In this document: piece after piece, positions 41,592-49,581 of the stretch
Numbering within the stretch: the first letter of the stretch is position 1
Layout of the letters: every line of letters begins with the position of its first letter
From: a virus
Length of the DNA: 64,000 nucleotides
Virus record (IMG/VR): IMGVR_UViG_3300018080_000148
Span: 1 to 64,000 of that record
Direction: 5' to 3' (one strand)
Made by a program: the position numbers and the translations under genes
The notes under the pieces: model-generated
The model's input: only the letters and a program-made list of their open reading frames with translations
Databases searched by the model: none
What the model was told of the DNA's origin: nothing

Positions 41592-42380
41592 TTAGTACCA
41601 ATGCAGAGTGTTGGCTATTGTTTCAGTAATCTCTTCTCTTGGTTGAGTGGGACAGAAGTACCAGTCTGTATCTGTGGGCATGATCTCCCAACTGTGTCCT
41701 CGCCCCACTGCGGATTCCACGTTGTAGTTGGTCATGCGGATCAAGCCTGTCTGTGGATCGTAAGTGACGTGAGTTTGGTTTTCTTCTACCCTTTGCTGAT
41801 CTTGAGCTTCGATTCCGTGGCCTCGTACCCCAAGTCGGATGATATAGCTGTTTTCATTCAATTTGCGGATACCCTCGAACATGAAAATAGACCGAGCGGT
41901 GCGCCGCACAGCGCTGGCGATATTGGCCACCAAGGCTTCCATTTCATCGAAGTCGTGTTTGGCGGAATCGGGTGGTTTCTCGTCGATCTTTTCCAATGCT
42001 TCAAGAAGTTCGTGAGCCACAGCGTCTTCGTACCCGCCGTATCCTGTTTGGTCAACTTGATACACCTTCTTGGTGATCCATCTGGGGATGCCAGTTAGAT
42101 CGACCGTCTGCTTTTCCAGCATGATGTTCAGACCCGTGCCAATCCAAATTCGCACGGCTCCCGGCCCCTCACCCCAATGAAGTTCATTGACGAATTTGAT
42201 ACAGGGCTCTTTGTGTCCTAGTCTATGCATCTCCAGGTACTCAAGGAGCTTTTCGATGTTTATCTGTTTGACTGGCTTGTCGTCCTTCTTCTTGTTGTAT
42301 TGCGGCTTGATGTCTTGGTCGAAGCCGAACACATCTCGGAATTCCTTTAATAACCAGTTCTTGAAGCTAAAGTTCACCAT
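41592..42380 (-). CDS. Capsid-tagged hypothetical protein, 262 aa
   Basis: The N-terminus MVNFSFKNWLLKEFRDVFG carries the shared tag (possible LKE cleavage). The rest is a mixed domain (VAHELLEALEK near 140 recalls a short metallopeptidase helix HELLE but lacks a full HExxH). TAAATA lies 4 nt before the ATG and no ribosome site is present. Probable internal virion protein; function unknown. Confidence 0.65.
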   Translation of the reverse strand: MVNFSFKNWLLKEFRDVFGFDQDIKPQYNKKKDDKPVKQINIEKLLEYLEMHRLGHKEPCIKFVNELHWGEGPGAVRIWIGTGLNIMLEKQTVDLTGIPRWITKKVYQVDQTGYGGYEDAVAHELLEALEKIDEKPPDSAKHDFDEMEALVANIASAVRRTARSIFMFEGIRKLNENSYIIRLGVRGHGIEAQDQQRVEENQTHVTYDPQTGLIRMTNYNVESAVGRGHSWEIMPTDTDWYFCPTQPREEITETIANTLHWY

Positions 42381-42384
42381 ACGT

Positions 42385-42390
42385 TATTTA
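42385..42390 (-). promoter_or_regulatory. Late-promoter-like TAAATA box, 4 nt before ATG
   Basis: Minus-strand TAAATA directly before ATG 42380, 25 nt from the divergent box at 42415. Confidence 0.5.
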
Positions 42391-42414
42391 GAATTGCATT
42401 CACTGTTTCTGTAC

Positions 42415-42420
42415 TATATA
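42415..42420 (+). promoter_or_regulatory. Late-promoter-like TATATA box, 5 nt before ATG
   Basis: TATATA, then CTGTC, then ATG 42426. Pairs with the 42385 box to make a divergent late promoter region. Confidence 0.5.
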
Positions 42421-42425
42421 CTGTC

Positions 42426-42803
42426 ATGAAAAGATTTACTGTTTGGATGGAACAACGGAACGAAGCGGTTGTCAGAGACGCCATTGTGTCAAAAGTTCGC
42501 TCAGATCTCGGCGGTGGGGACGACGATGAAGTCCTCCAGATGAGAACCACAGAACTGAGTAGCGAGATGCAGCGGGAATTGCTGAAGCTAGGGCCGGTAA
42601 TGGATCTGGTCGATGATTCGCAAATCGATCAACTGATGGACTTTATGCGTCAAGAAGACACCACTGTAGGCACTTTGGTAGAAAAAATTCTGGGAGGAGG
42701 ACCGAACCCTACGCCAGAACCGGAGTCTTTACCTCCAGAAACCAATCCGGCTATGGCTCCCCAACAAGTTCAGAGTACGCCTACGGGGACGGGATGGTCA
42801 TGA
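42426..42803 (+). CDS. Capsid-tagged small protein, 125 aa
   Basis: Starts MKRFTVWMEQRNEA, a version of the shared tag. The body is helical and acidic; the C-terminal 35 residues are Pro/Gln/Thr-rich. It has a late box and no ribosome site. The end overlaps the start of the kinase gene by 10 nt. Likely packaged; function unknown. Confidence 0.65.
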   Translation: MKRFTVWMEQRNEAVVRDAIVSKVRSDLGGGDDDEVLQMRTTELSSEMQRELLKLGPVMDLVDDSQIDQLMDFMRQEDTTVGTLVEKILGGGPNPTPEPESLPPETNPAMAPQQVQSTPTGTGWS

Positions 42804-43438
42804 GGAAGTTTCACCAGTTTGTAGAAGAGAGAGAAAAAATGGCAATGCCAGGAGAGAAAGTGTGCATTATCATGCGAGGGCTGCCCGGCTCGGGCAAGTC
42901 CACCAAGATCAATGCGCTCTTGAAGAAATATGGTGGCGACTGGGATCACGTCTTCTCGGCGGATAACTACTTCATCCCCAAAACCCTAGAGAGAAGGGCC
43001 CGAGGAGAAGAGGTCTCTGCCGCAGATGAATTGGGGGAGTACACTAGCAATTGGAAGCCCGACCGATTGGGAGCGGCACATGGCAACAACATCAAGCAGG
43101 CTAAGGCTGCCATGGATCTGGGCATGTCGCCCATTATCATCGATAACACCAATGTTAAGCCTTGGGACTTTCAGAAGTATATCGAATACGCCGATAAGGT
43201 TGGTTACAAGATCATCTTCGAGGAGCCCACATCTCCCTGGTGGCTTGAGTACCGGCCTTACTTGCGTGATCGTAAGCTCGATCCTTCTAAACTGGATGAG
43301 TTCGCCGCCATCCTTGCGCAACGAAACATGCACGGCGTCCCTCAAGCTACTATTCGTCGAATGATGGATAAGTGGCAGGACAACTTTGACTTGGACGTGC
43401 TTCTTGGAAAGAAGAAGCCGCCGAAGGACAAGAAGTAA
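42794..43438 (+). CDS. P-loop polynucleotide kinase-like protein (N4BP2/AAA_33 type)
   Basis: A tag-like N-terminus (MRKFHQFVEE) precedes Walker A RGLPGSGKST (about 28-37). SADNYF, IIIDNTNVKPWDF, the AQRNMHGVP lid and a final helical segment follow, a close match to N4BP2-like 5'-polynucleotide kinases. It would phosphorylate 5'-OH ends of RNA or DNA; T4 Pnk does this to repair tRNAs cut by host defence (established). No ligase gene is nearby. The convergent helicase starts at the next base. Confidence 0.8.
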   Translation: MVMRKFHQFVEEREKMAMPGEKVCIIMRGLPGSGKSTKINALLKKYGGDWDHVFSADNYFIPKTLERRARGEEVSAADELGEYTSNWKPDRLGAAHGNNIKQAKAAMDLGMSPIIIDNTNVKPWDFQKYIEYADKVGYKIIFEEPTSPWWLEYRPYLRDRKLDPSKLDEFAAILAQRNMHGVPQATIRRMMDKWQDNFDLDVLLGKKKPPKDKK

Positions 43439-44878
43439 TCACATTGGGAAGTCAATCTCTTCCCGAACCTCAACGTCGTGGCCCTCCTCTTTGAGGATCT
43501 TGATTCGCTTCATGGAGTGGCCTTCTAGGTACTCGTTGATTTTAAAAATGAAATCGTAGTAGTTCAGGATGTTCTTGTCGCCCGCCACTCGGAGCCCACG
43601 ACCCATCCTCTGTACTATTTGGTGGTCTGCTTGACCACCTGCGGCGTTGATTAGGTTGTGGACGAATACGTTGATGCCAGCATTGAAAATGCCCTGGGTG
43701 GCGATTCCCACCACATTTCCCGCCGAGGAAGTGAGTTTCTCAATAACATACTTGCGTGTGTCTAAATCGTCTTTACCCTGGACCCATAATGACCCTGGAA
43801 TCATCTTGTTCAGGGTGTCTCCGTGCGGAAGTCGCTCCACCAAGATAAGTGTTCTGCCGGTGAGGGTTTTTGATAATCCCACCACCATTTTGTGGAAATA
43901 AATGTTTTCGGCTATACCTTTGGTAACAGCGTCCAAATAGATTTCATAGGGCAGATCGGGTTTGCTGACTATGTAGAATGTGCATTTCGATCCCGATAGA
44001 ATGTCTCTTCCCTGCAATTCCTTGGTTGTTAGAACGCCGTCTTCGCCCGCCGTATCTGTTCGCATGATCGGCCCGAAGTATCCCTTGACGGCATACTTCT
44101 GCGTTTTATGTTGCCCACCATACTTGAATGGTGTCGCACTCACCGCCACACGAACTGAACACGCCTTTAGCTTGTTGTAATACTTCTTCGGCGTCTTGGA
44201 CATCATCTCGTGAATTTCATCCACGATTAACGCCCGCACGTGCGGAAGTAACTTCTCTATCTTATGGAGGGACTGAACGGTCGCACAAGTGAATACGTTG
44301 GGGTCTTTGTGCTTGTCGTAGAGGCGACCGACGTTCTCGAACCCCCACGATCTCATGGCATCATAGTTTTGATCTACCAAACTTTTTCTGTTGGCGAGGA
44401 TCAGGGTGGGAGTTTTTGGCGGCAATGCCTTCAGGATTCCCATCATGATTACGGTCTTGCCAGCCGATGTGGGAGCCTGTATCACCCCTCTCCTGTGTAG
44501 AAGCATCTGATTTATCAGATCAATCTGATAATCATAGGGGTCTTTGTGCTTGTCTTCTTCGGGAAGCCATTCCCGGACTAACTTCTCGGTGATCTTCGGA
44601 ATCCGAAATACAACTGGATTCCTCTTGTCTTTTAGTTGGTAACCCACTTTCCAGTGCCTAAGCGCAAGTTCCACCTCCGGAAGAAGACCTGTCAGAAACC
44701 TTCCCGTTTCTCTTTTGAAAAAGTCAATGTATCCATCCCACAGTTTTTGCTTGTACAGACGACTGTGCCAGTAGCCTCTTTCCTTCCATCGCAAGGCTCG
44801 CCACAAACCGTCTTTTACACGCTTGTCAGATTGCAGATATGAATAGCAGTTTTCAGCTACGATTATTGCCTGTTTCAT
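43439..44878 (-). CDS. SF2 helicase, UvsW-like
   Basis: A 479-aa protein with Walker A APTSAGKT (135-142), DEIH box (220-223), SATPFK and a C-terminal Q-x-x-G-R-x-x-R motif (QRMGRGLR). An N-terminal domain of about 110 aa matches the size of the UvsW substrate-binding domain. Family knowledge: UvsW unwinds R-loops and branched DNA, switching T4 from origin to recombination-driven replication. Fits with RecA, SSB and Hel308-like enzymes here. Confidence 0.85.
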   Translation of the reverse strand: MKQAIIVAENCYSYLQSDKRVKDGLWRALRWKERGYWHSRLYKQKLWDGYIDFFKRETGRFLTGLLPEVELALRHWKVGYQLKDKRNPVVFRIPKITEKLVREWLPEEDKHKDPYDYQIDLINQMLLHRRGVIQAPTSAGKTVIMMGILKALPPKTPTLILANRKSLVDQNYDAMRSWGFENVGRLYDKHKDPNVFTCATVQSLHKIEKLLPHVRALIVDEIHEMMSKTPKKYYNKLKACSVRVAVSATPFKYGGQHKTQKYAVKGYFGPIMRTDTAGEDGVLTTKELQGRDILSGSKCTFYIVSKPDLPYEIYLDAVTKGIAENIYFHKMVVGLSKTLTGRTLILVERLPHGDTLNKMIPGSLWVQGKDDLDTRKYVIEKLTSSAGNVVGIATQGIFNAGINVFVHNLINAAGGQADHQIVQRMGRGLRVAGDKNILNYYDFIFKINEYLEGHSMKRIKILKEEGHDVEVREEIDFPM

Positions 44879-44971
44879 GTTCTATTATGCCTTTAGCGCA
44901 TACCCTCACATCCTCCGCAAGTCTATCAGTATCTATCGGTTTTGTAAACACGAATTTCGGCCTGGAGCACT

Positions 44972-44977
44972 TAAATA
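44972..44977 (+). promoter_or_regulatory. Late-promoter-like TAAATA box, 5 nt before ATG
   Basis: TAAATA, ATGAC, ATG 44983. This spacing helped choose the start of the next gene. Confidence 0.45.
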
Positions 44978-44982
44978 ATGAC

Positions 44983-45543
44983 ATGGAGATAGTGCCAACA
45001 ATCAAAAAGTTGAGAAACAATTATGACTTGAAGACATGGTTCGGCTTCAAGGGCTATGTAGAAAAGAATATTGAGGATGTCTGCAAGGCATTAGACACGA
45101 GATGGTTGGTTTCGATCTGCGATACATATGCTGATTTTGCAGAGCCCCATGAGGCGGCGTGCGCCCTGATAGTTGTTACTACCGTCAACATGGAGAAGTT
45201 GGCATTCTCCATCCGTGGGTCGAACAATTTTGATCGGCCTCCACGCCAACCATTGTGGGATGGAGTGGAATCCTATCTCCTTGCGAAAGGCGATATGATT
45301 CCCAATTTTTGTTTCCGGTTACGTCGCACGCTCAAAGAATTCCCTCACCTGCTAAGAATTTATGAAACCGTGTGGAGAAGGATGGTGGCAGCCGAGAATA
45401 CCAGTCTGGGAGTTATGCAAAAAGCAAACAGGTTTGACTTCAATCAACTTTTGACCAGCGATAAAGTGCCTCGTGCGATGACAAGGCTGCAAAAGTCTAA
45501 GATGAAATTGTTGGCCAATGTGAATAGGATTAAATTATCGTGA
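44983..45543 (+). CDS. Hypothetical protein, 186 aa
   Basis: A longer frame from 44839 overlaps the helicase start antisense. ATG 44983, 5 nt after a late box, gives a cleaner N-terminus (MEIVPTIKKLRNNYD). Helical, basic C-terminus, no motif recognised. It is followed 6 nt later by the cupin gene. Perhaps a leaderless late gene. Confidence 0.6.
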   Translation: MEIVPTIKKLRNNYDLKTWFGFKGYVEKNIEDVCKALDTRWLVSICDTYADFAEPHEAACALIVVTTVNMEKLAFSIRGSNNFDRPPRQPLWDGVESYLLAKGDMIPNFCFRLRRTLKEFPHLLRIYETVWRRMVAAENTSLGVMQKANRFDFNQLLTSDKVPRAMTRLQKSKMKLLANVNRIKLS

Positions 45544-45549
45544 GGTAAC

Positions 45550-45933
45550 ATGAAAGCTGGAAAGATCTGGGGACAAACAGAGTTGATTCATGCTAATGGC
45601 TTGTTTGAATTTCATCGTGTGGAATACAAAGCTGGTTTCAGATGTTCGGAACATCACCATCAATACAAATGGAATGGGTTTTTCGTGGAATCCGGCAAGT
45701 TGATTGTTAGGGTATGGCAGGATGAACAGGGTCTAGTCGATGAAACCACACTGGAAGCTGGCGACTTCACGATGGTGAAGCCGGGGAAGGTACACCAGTT
45801 CGAGGGCGTTGAAGATGGGGTGGCTTTTGAACTTTATTGGGCCGAGTTTGACCACAGCGATATTGTCAGGAGGACGGTTGGGGGGCGGGCTCCCAAGGCG
45901 GCAGCCAACAAGGATTCTCCAAATCCCCCTTAA
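45550..45933 (+). CDS. Cupin, sugar-isomerase type
   Basis: A 127-aa single cupin. The first motif is CSEHHHQYKWNGFFVESGK (metal His cluster) and the second is KPGKVHQFEG. This is the pattern of mannose-6-phosphate isomerase type II and related sugar cupins. It resembles the cupin fused to dNMP kinase at 13867. Probably acts on sugar metabolism. The last 68 nt overlap the convergent methyltransferase gene. Confidence 0.75.
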   Translation: MKAGKIWGQTELIHANGLFEFHRVEYKAGFRCSEHHHQYKWNGFFVESGKLIVRVWQDEQGLVDETTLEAGDFTMVKPGKVHQFEGVEDGVAFELYWAEFDHSDIVRRTVGGRAPKAAANKDSPNPP

Positions 45934-46462
45934 ACTGATCTTTGCGAAACACTACAAGCTTGACACAGAGATCAACATGCTCTCCAACAGGGAAGTAAGT
46001 GTTTACGGCTCGAACTGGGCCGTTTAATCCCCTACCATCTTTGGCATAATCATGGAAAGCCAGCAACCCATCATCCTTTAGCTTGGGGATAGACACAAGA
46101 ATGTCTTTTGAAACACTATCGAACTTGTGGCAACCATCAATAAATGCCAAGTCAAAATGCTTGTCGGGCAACTGGGGGACAATCTTCTCGCTTCGCTCCC
46201 TGTGGTGAGTAATTTCAGGATATGGCTCCACGTTCTCTCGAAATGTGTCATACCTAGCAAGATCTGCGCCCTCCCAAAATGGATCAATACAGGTGACTGA
46301 TTTAGCCCCCCCTTGAATCATGGCAATGGCCGAAGCCCCAAAAGCACTTCCTATTTCCAATACGTCCTTGCCAGCAGCGTGTCGCTGTAGCATTTGCAAC
46401 TCGTCTCGACGCACTAAAGCTTGAATCTTGCCCCAGTGTTTTCTTTTCAATGTATTTTCCAT
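45866..46462 (-). CDS. Class I SAM methyltransferase (Methyltransf_24-like)
   Basis: A 198-aa protein with SAM loop LEIGSAFGASAIAM (about 35-48), VTCIDPFWEG and FDLAFIDGCHKFDSVSKD. These are the DGxH features of small-molecule or glycan O-methyltransferases. The acceptor is unknown; glycan decoration fits the context. Proline-rich C-terminal tail. Confidence 0.75.
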   Translation of the reverse strand: MENTLKRKHWGKIQALVRRDELQMLQRHAAGKDVLEIGSAFGASAIAMIQGGAKSVTCIDPFWEGADLARYDTFRENVEPYPEITHHRERSEKIVPQLPDKHFDLAFIDGCHKFDSVSKDILVSIPKLKDDGLLAFHDYAKDGRGLNGPVRAVNTYFPVGEHVDLCVKLVVFRKDQFKGDLENPCWLPPWEPAPQPSS

Positions 46463-46653
46463 GTTAATAGGAGAGTGTGGTGAATCTAATTGTAATCAAA
46501 TGGCCGAATATCCCAATTATTTTTAGAATACGATTTGGCGAAAATCTAATTGGGTGAAAAGGTGCCTAAAACAAGGGGAAAACAGGGGCAATCTAATTTT
46601 TTGCATGTTAGTGAAATGTAACAAATTTATAATTACTCTTCAACAACAAAAAA
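46463..46653. repeat. A/T-rich gap with three AATCTAATT motifs
   Basis: AATCTAATT occurs at 46483, 46543 and 46590 in about 190 nt without a gene. It may be regulator binding sites or an A/T-rich promoter region for the methyltransferase. No RNA structure stands out. Confidence 0.35.
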
Positions 46654-46682
46654 AGACCGTCACGCTGGGCGTGACGGTCTTG
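46654..46682 (-). terminator. Rho-independent terminator after the TatA-side genes
   Basis: 13-bp perfect stem (46654-46666 with 46670-46682), TGG loop, T run on the minus strand. Confidence 0.85.
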
Positions 46683-46706
46683 GCTGATTGTTAAAGTAGT
46701 GGTGGG

Positions 46707-46934
46707 TCAGCACACGTCGCCACATCTACGCCCGTACAGTTCTGCGTTCACTGTGGCAAGAACCTTCTTGAGAACTGCACGCTCTAATTCATTGTCCATA
46801 TCCGGCCCATGCAAGGCCATTTCTTGGATCAATCCATGGTATTGACGCAACCCCGCCCAGGCTTGGTCTCTCGTGGCGTTAAGCATTGCTGCTCGATCAT
46901 CTGGGTTTTCCGGTGGGCTTTCCGGCACTGGCAA
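46707..46934 (-). CDS. Small helical protein, 75 aa
   Basis: Starts within the last codons of tatA in another frame. Contains a helical core (QAWAGLRQYHGLIQEMA) and a Cys-containing tail (GRRCGDVC). No family recognised. Ends 25 nt before a terminator. Confidence 0.5.
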   Translation of the reverse strand: MPVPESPPENPDDRAAMLNATRDQAWAGLRQYHGLIQEMALHGPDMDNELERAVLKKVLATVNAELYGRRCGDVC

Positions 46935-47130
46935 CTTCCTTTCTGATCTCTCGATCAGCTTCTCGAAGGTCTTCGGTAATATCCACTTCTTTTAATCCCT
47001 GCTTGAAGGCGGTAACAGACCCGCCCAGGGACCGCATTACGCTTGGAAGCCTGCTACCGAATAAAAGAAGCATTATTCCAGCGATAATCAAAAGCTCGGT
47101 GGGTCCGGGCATTCCGATGAAGGCGAACAT
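46897..47130 (-). CDS. tatA: TatA/E twin-arginine translocase subunit
   Basis: A 77-aa protein. One N-terminal membrane helix (PTELLIIAGIMLLLFGSRLP, about 9-28) with the FG hinge leads into an amphipathic helix (SVMRSLGGSVTAFKQGLKE) and a charged tail, the complete TatA layout. TatA forms the pore for folded proteins carrying twin-arginine signals. The LPSVMRSLGG segment resembles planctomycete TatA as I recall it. AAGGG precedes the ATG. A host-derived gene in a phage is unusual. Confidence 0.85.
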   Translation of the reverse strand: MFAFIGMPGPTELLIIAGIMLLLFGSRLPSVMRSLGGSVTAFKQGLKEVDITEDLREADREIRKEVASAGKPTGKPR

Positions 47131-47139
47131 GGGGAACCC

Positions 47140-47436
47140 TTATGCTTGATTGATTTCGGACGTAACCTTGAAACATTGTCGGCAGAGATAGTTGGCAATG
47201 GCCACGGAATCGTGTGGCCAAAAACCCTCCCCTTCGGGATTGAGCCGAGGAGGATCATTATCATGGATGCGGCAGATCGAAGCATCACCACCGGTCATTT
47301 CCATGGCCGTGAGGATCAGTTCGGCCTCTGCGCCGCAGTGGACGCATTTCATGGTCTCGGGCCAAGGGGCCTGCCAACTGGCGTCTACCCCCTTGTTGCC
47401 GATGTAAACATCTACGTGTTCTGCGGGTTCGCTCAT
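47140..47436 (-). CDS. Small zinc-ribbon protein, 98 aa
   Basis: ATG 47436 with GAGAG upstream is preferred to GTG 47451. CVHCGAE near residue 30 and CRQC near 85 form a split zinc ribbon; a CRIHDNDPP segment lies between. Function unknown. Located between tatA and the 251-aa gene. Confidence 0.6.
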   Translation of the reverse strand: MSEPAEHVDVYIGNKGVDASWQAPWPETMKCVHCGAEAELILTAMEMTGGDASICRIHDNDPPRLNPEGEGFWPHDSVAIANYLCRQCFKVTSEINQA

Positions 47437-47444
47437 TTTTTCTC

Positions 47445-48200
47445 TCAGCACATGTTGATGGGATTTTGACCCTTGGTGAACTCTCGGGCGACCGCTTCTT
47501 CGATGGGCTGAATGTTGAAGGCGTCAATCAAATAGCCCCGATTACCGCTCAAGCCGATAACCAAGGGATCAATCACTCTCGGCGGCGGCGGGATTCGTCT
47601 CTTTTCGATGTCCTCGTGGTAAGTCCACTTGTCAGCCTCTTCGATCAGGACCACGCTGTCGAATTTGTCTTTATGCGTCCTGATTTTTTGTCGGACTTCA
47701 TGAGGGATCACACCACTGAAACGACGGTAGATTTGAGTGGTGGCCCTAACCTGTACGAACGGGGTCCATCCGGTTCTTCTGCGAAGCCGCTTGGCACGCA
47801 GTTCCAGTCGCTTGACCACATCCTTGAAGTATTCGTCCAACACACTGGGGGGAGAGGTGGTGTGGGAGGAGGAGCCTCTGTCACGAAATTCCACCCTGAA
47901 ACGACAGACCCCTTGGGGGTTTTCGTAGCTGCCTCTTCCGAAGATGTTGTAAACGGCGAAAGTCGGCCATGGGCCTCGTCGCATCTTCAAGAAACTCATG
48001 TCGATGGGGTTGAATTGTTGAGCAAGCTGAAAGTCAGCAATAGCGGCAGCCACTTGTTCTTCGGCGGCTGCTTCGACTGGAAGCATGTCTCTTCGCAGCC
48101 GCTTGAGGGATTCTAGGTCGTTTCCTGGGGCTTTATCACCCACGTGGGTTGTTTGGATCTGGGCGATCATGGCACCGGGTTTGGGGGTAGTAGCAAACAT
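47445..48200 (-). CDS. Hypothetical protein, 251 aa
   Basis: ATG 48200 follows AAGGAG. The longer frame from 48278 would read through the tRNA gene. The protein is basic, with RRGPWPTFAVYNIFGRGSY in the centre, a helical KDVVKRLELRAKRLRRR stretch and a Pro/Arg-rich piece near 215. No family recognised. Begins 36 nt after tRNA-Leu, so its mRNA may be released by RNase P/RNase Z processing of the tRNA. Confidence 0.6.
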   Translation of the reverse strand: MFATTPKPGAMIAQIQTTHVGDKAPGNDLESLKRLRRDMLPVEAAAEEQVAAAIADFQLAQQFNPIDMSFLKMRRGPWPTFAVYNIFGRGSYENPQGVCRFRVEFRDRGSSSHTTSPPSVLDEYFKDVVKRLELRAKRLRRRTGWTPFVQVRATTQIYRRFSGVIPHEVRQKIRTHKDKFDSVVLIEEADKWTYHEDIEKRRIPPPPRVIDPLVIGLSGNRGYLIDAFNIQPIEEAVAREFTKGQNPINMC

Positions 48201-48235
48201 AACGCACTCCTTCACATGGGGCTGGGGAAAAACAG

Positions 48236-48321
48236 TGGCCGAGGCGGGACTTGAACCCGCACGGGCGTTACCGCCCACAGGATTTTAAATCCTGAGTGTC
48301 TGCCAATTCCACCACTCGGCC
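48236..48321 (-). tRNA. tRNA-Leu (anticodon TAA)
   Basis: An 86-nt class II tRNA. Acceptor GGCCGAG/CTCGGCC with discriminator A, anticodon arm CAGGA-TTTAAAA-TCCTG, long variable arm GGGCGGTAACGCCC, T-arm GCGGG-TTCAAGT-CCCGC. The 3' CCA is not encoded. It reads UUA/UUG leucine codons. Confidence 0.95.
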
Positions 48322-48771
48322 CAACACTTTCGCTCGCAACTCTTCGAGTGTCATGTCGTGGTCTTTCTTGACCTCATTACACCGACTGCACAGTAGTTGC
48401 AAGTTGGACTCTTCTGTTTTGCCGCCTTTGGACTTGGGGGTTATATGATCCATGGTCATCAGGACCGCTCTGCCGCTCTTAAACACTCCATAGAGGTTGA
48501 AGTGAGGCGGTCTAGCACCACTGGATTCCAGCCAGAAAAACTTGCCTTCGACACCACAGCACGCACACTTTTGGGTGCGGCCCAAAAGCTTCATGCGTTC
48601 ACCACTCATTTTCACATTGAAAGTTCGCCATTGACCATCAACCTGCGCACGAACCTTCCACCGTTTTGGCCCAATCCGATTGAGAACCGGGCTGAGCCAA
48701 AACTTGGCAATTCGCTTCATCCCTCTCGGGGTGGGGTCTTGGAGTTTTCTCATAGCGGGCCAATGCATCAT
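48268..48771 (-). CDS. HNH endonuclease reading into tRNA-Leu
   Basis: ATG 48771 has AAGGA upstream and sits in an ATGA overlap. CACCG, then MDHITPKSKGGKTEESN and LLCSRCN form a CxxC-H-N-H zinc nuclease. The last 17 residues are translated from the tRNA-Leu gene itself (overlap of about 54 nt), so either the real end is here or a stop was lost. Family knowledge: free-standing HNH enzymes often spread as homing elements beside tRNAs. Confidence 0.75.
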   Translation of the reverse strand: MMHWPAMRKLQDPTPRGMKRIAKFWLSPVLNRIGPKRWKVRAQVDGQWRTFNVKMSGERMKLLGRTQKCACCGVEGKFFWLESSGARPPHFNLYGVFKSGRAVLMTMDHITPKSKGGKTEESNLQLLCSRCNEVKKDHDMTLEELRAKVLGRVVELADTQDLKSCGR

Positions 48772-49241
48772 TCCATTCCTTGTGCGATCTTTACCTCGTT
48801 GAGCAGTTCTTCGGACCAGACGGTCCACGTAGGGTCTGACCAGGGCGGGTCTTTGTTGATGTCGTCGGGATTGACTTTGAGCACACAGTAGTCACCATTT
48901 TCCACCTGATGAAACTCAATGATTTTGACGTTTTTCTTGTAGTCGTTGCTTACATCATAGGCAGCAAGCGGACGACCGGTTTTCCCTTCTTTTACAACCG
49001 GCTCTCCCAATCGCAAATTGCCATCCTCCATAACCCGCACTGTCTGGGCGGTAAAACCCAATTCAGTGTGAGGAAGCATAATTGCCCGCTCAATGTCGTC
49101 CGGTTCTTGGACGTAGTAGTTGCCGTCCTCATAGCGGCATTTGGTTTTTTCTGGCTGTTGTGTTCGCAGGTAGAAAACTGTTGCAAGAACGATCAACAGG
49201 GCCATGACGGCGAAAGTGAGGCCATTACGTAGCTTCGTCAT
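48768..49241 (-). CDS. Single-pass membrane-anchored protein, 157 aa
   Basis: The N-terminal LTFAVMALLIVLATVFYL (about 8-25) is an uncleaved membrane anchor, with the remainder likely outside. The soluble part is acidic with no known motif. ATGA coupling to the HNH gene. Function unknown; possible envelope modification or superinfection role. Confidence 0.65.
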   Translation of the reverse strand: MTKLRNGLTFAVMALLIVLATVFYLRTQQPEKTKCRYEDGNYYVQEPDDIERAIMLPHTELGFTAQTVRVMEDGNLRLGEPVVKEGKTGRPLAAYDVSNDYKKNVKIIEFHQVENGDYCVLKVNPDDINKDPPWSDPTWTVWSEELLNEVKIAQGME

Positions 49242-49581
49242 CCTTCACCTCCTCAAAATGTTTCCCTTTATCTAAGTAAGCCAACTCCCTGATCCAATGG
49301 AGAAAATTGTGTCCGCCATGTTCTCCGGTTTTGAGAAAGTGTTGCTGCTTTGGGGTCCAAGCTTCATCGCCTTCGGGTTCTTCATCTTCACCAACAACTT
49401 CCCACACCTTTTCCTCTCGCCAGAATGGTGGATCAAAAACCCAAGAATGTCCACAATTCCAGCAGGTGATGCCCTCACAGACAAATTCTGTATCGTCCCG
49501 CTCGTCGAACTTGCCTTGATAGGCCCAGTTCGCCTTTTTGCACTCAGGGCACCAATCTTTAACCCACATGGAACCGTTCAT
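49225..49581 (-). CDS. Zinc-ribbon protein, 118 aa
   Basis: The start ATG 49581 overlaps the previous stop (ATGA). WCPECKKANW and CWNCGHSW give two CxxC pairs about 35 residues apart. The C-terminal half is Glu/Trp/His-rich. The upstream extension to 49785 is a shadow of the neighbouring gene. Confidence 0.6.
   Translation of the reverse strand: MNGSMWVKDWCPECKKANWAYQGKFDERDDTEFVCEGITCWNCGHSWVFDPPFWREEKVWEVVGEDEEPEGDEAWTPKQQHFLKTGEHGGHNFLHWIRELAYLDKGKHFEEVKDDEAT

Noticed and set aside
41592-42380. Metallopeptidase (HELLE)
   Set aside because: The second metal-binding His of HExxH is missing and no supporting motif follows.
47445-48278. N-terminal 26 residues of the 277-aa frame
   Set aside because: They are translated tRNA-Leu sequence; ATG 48200 has a strong ribosome site.
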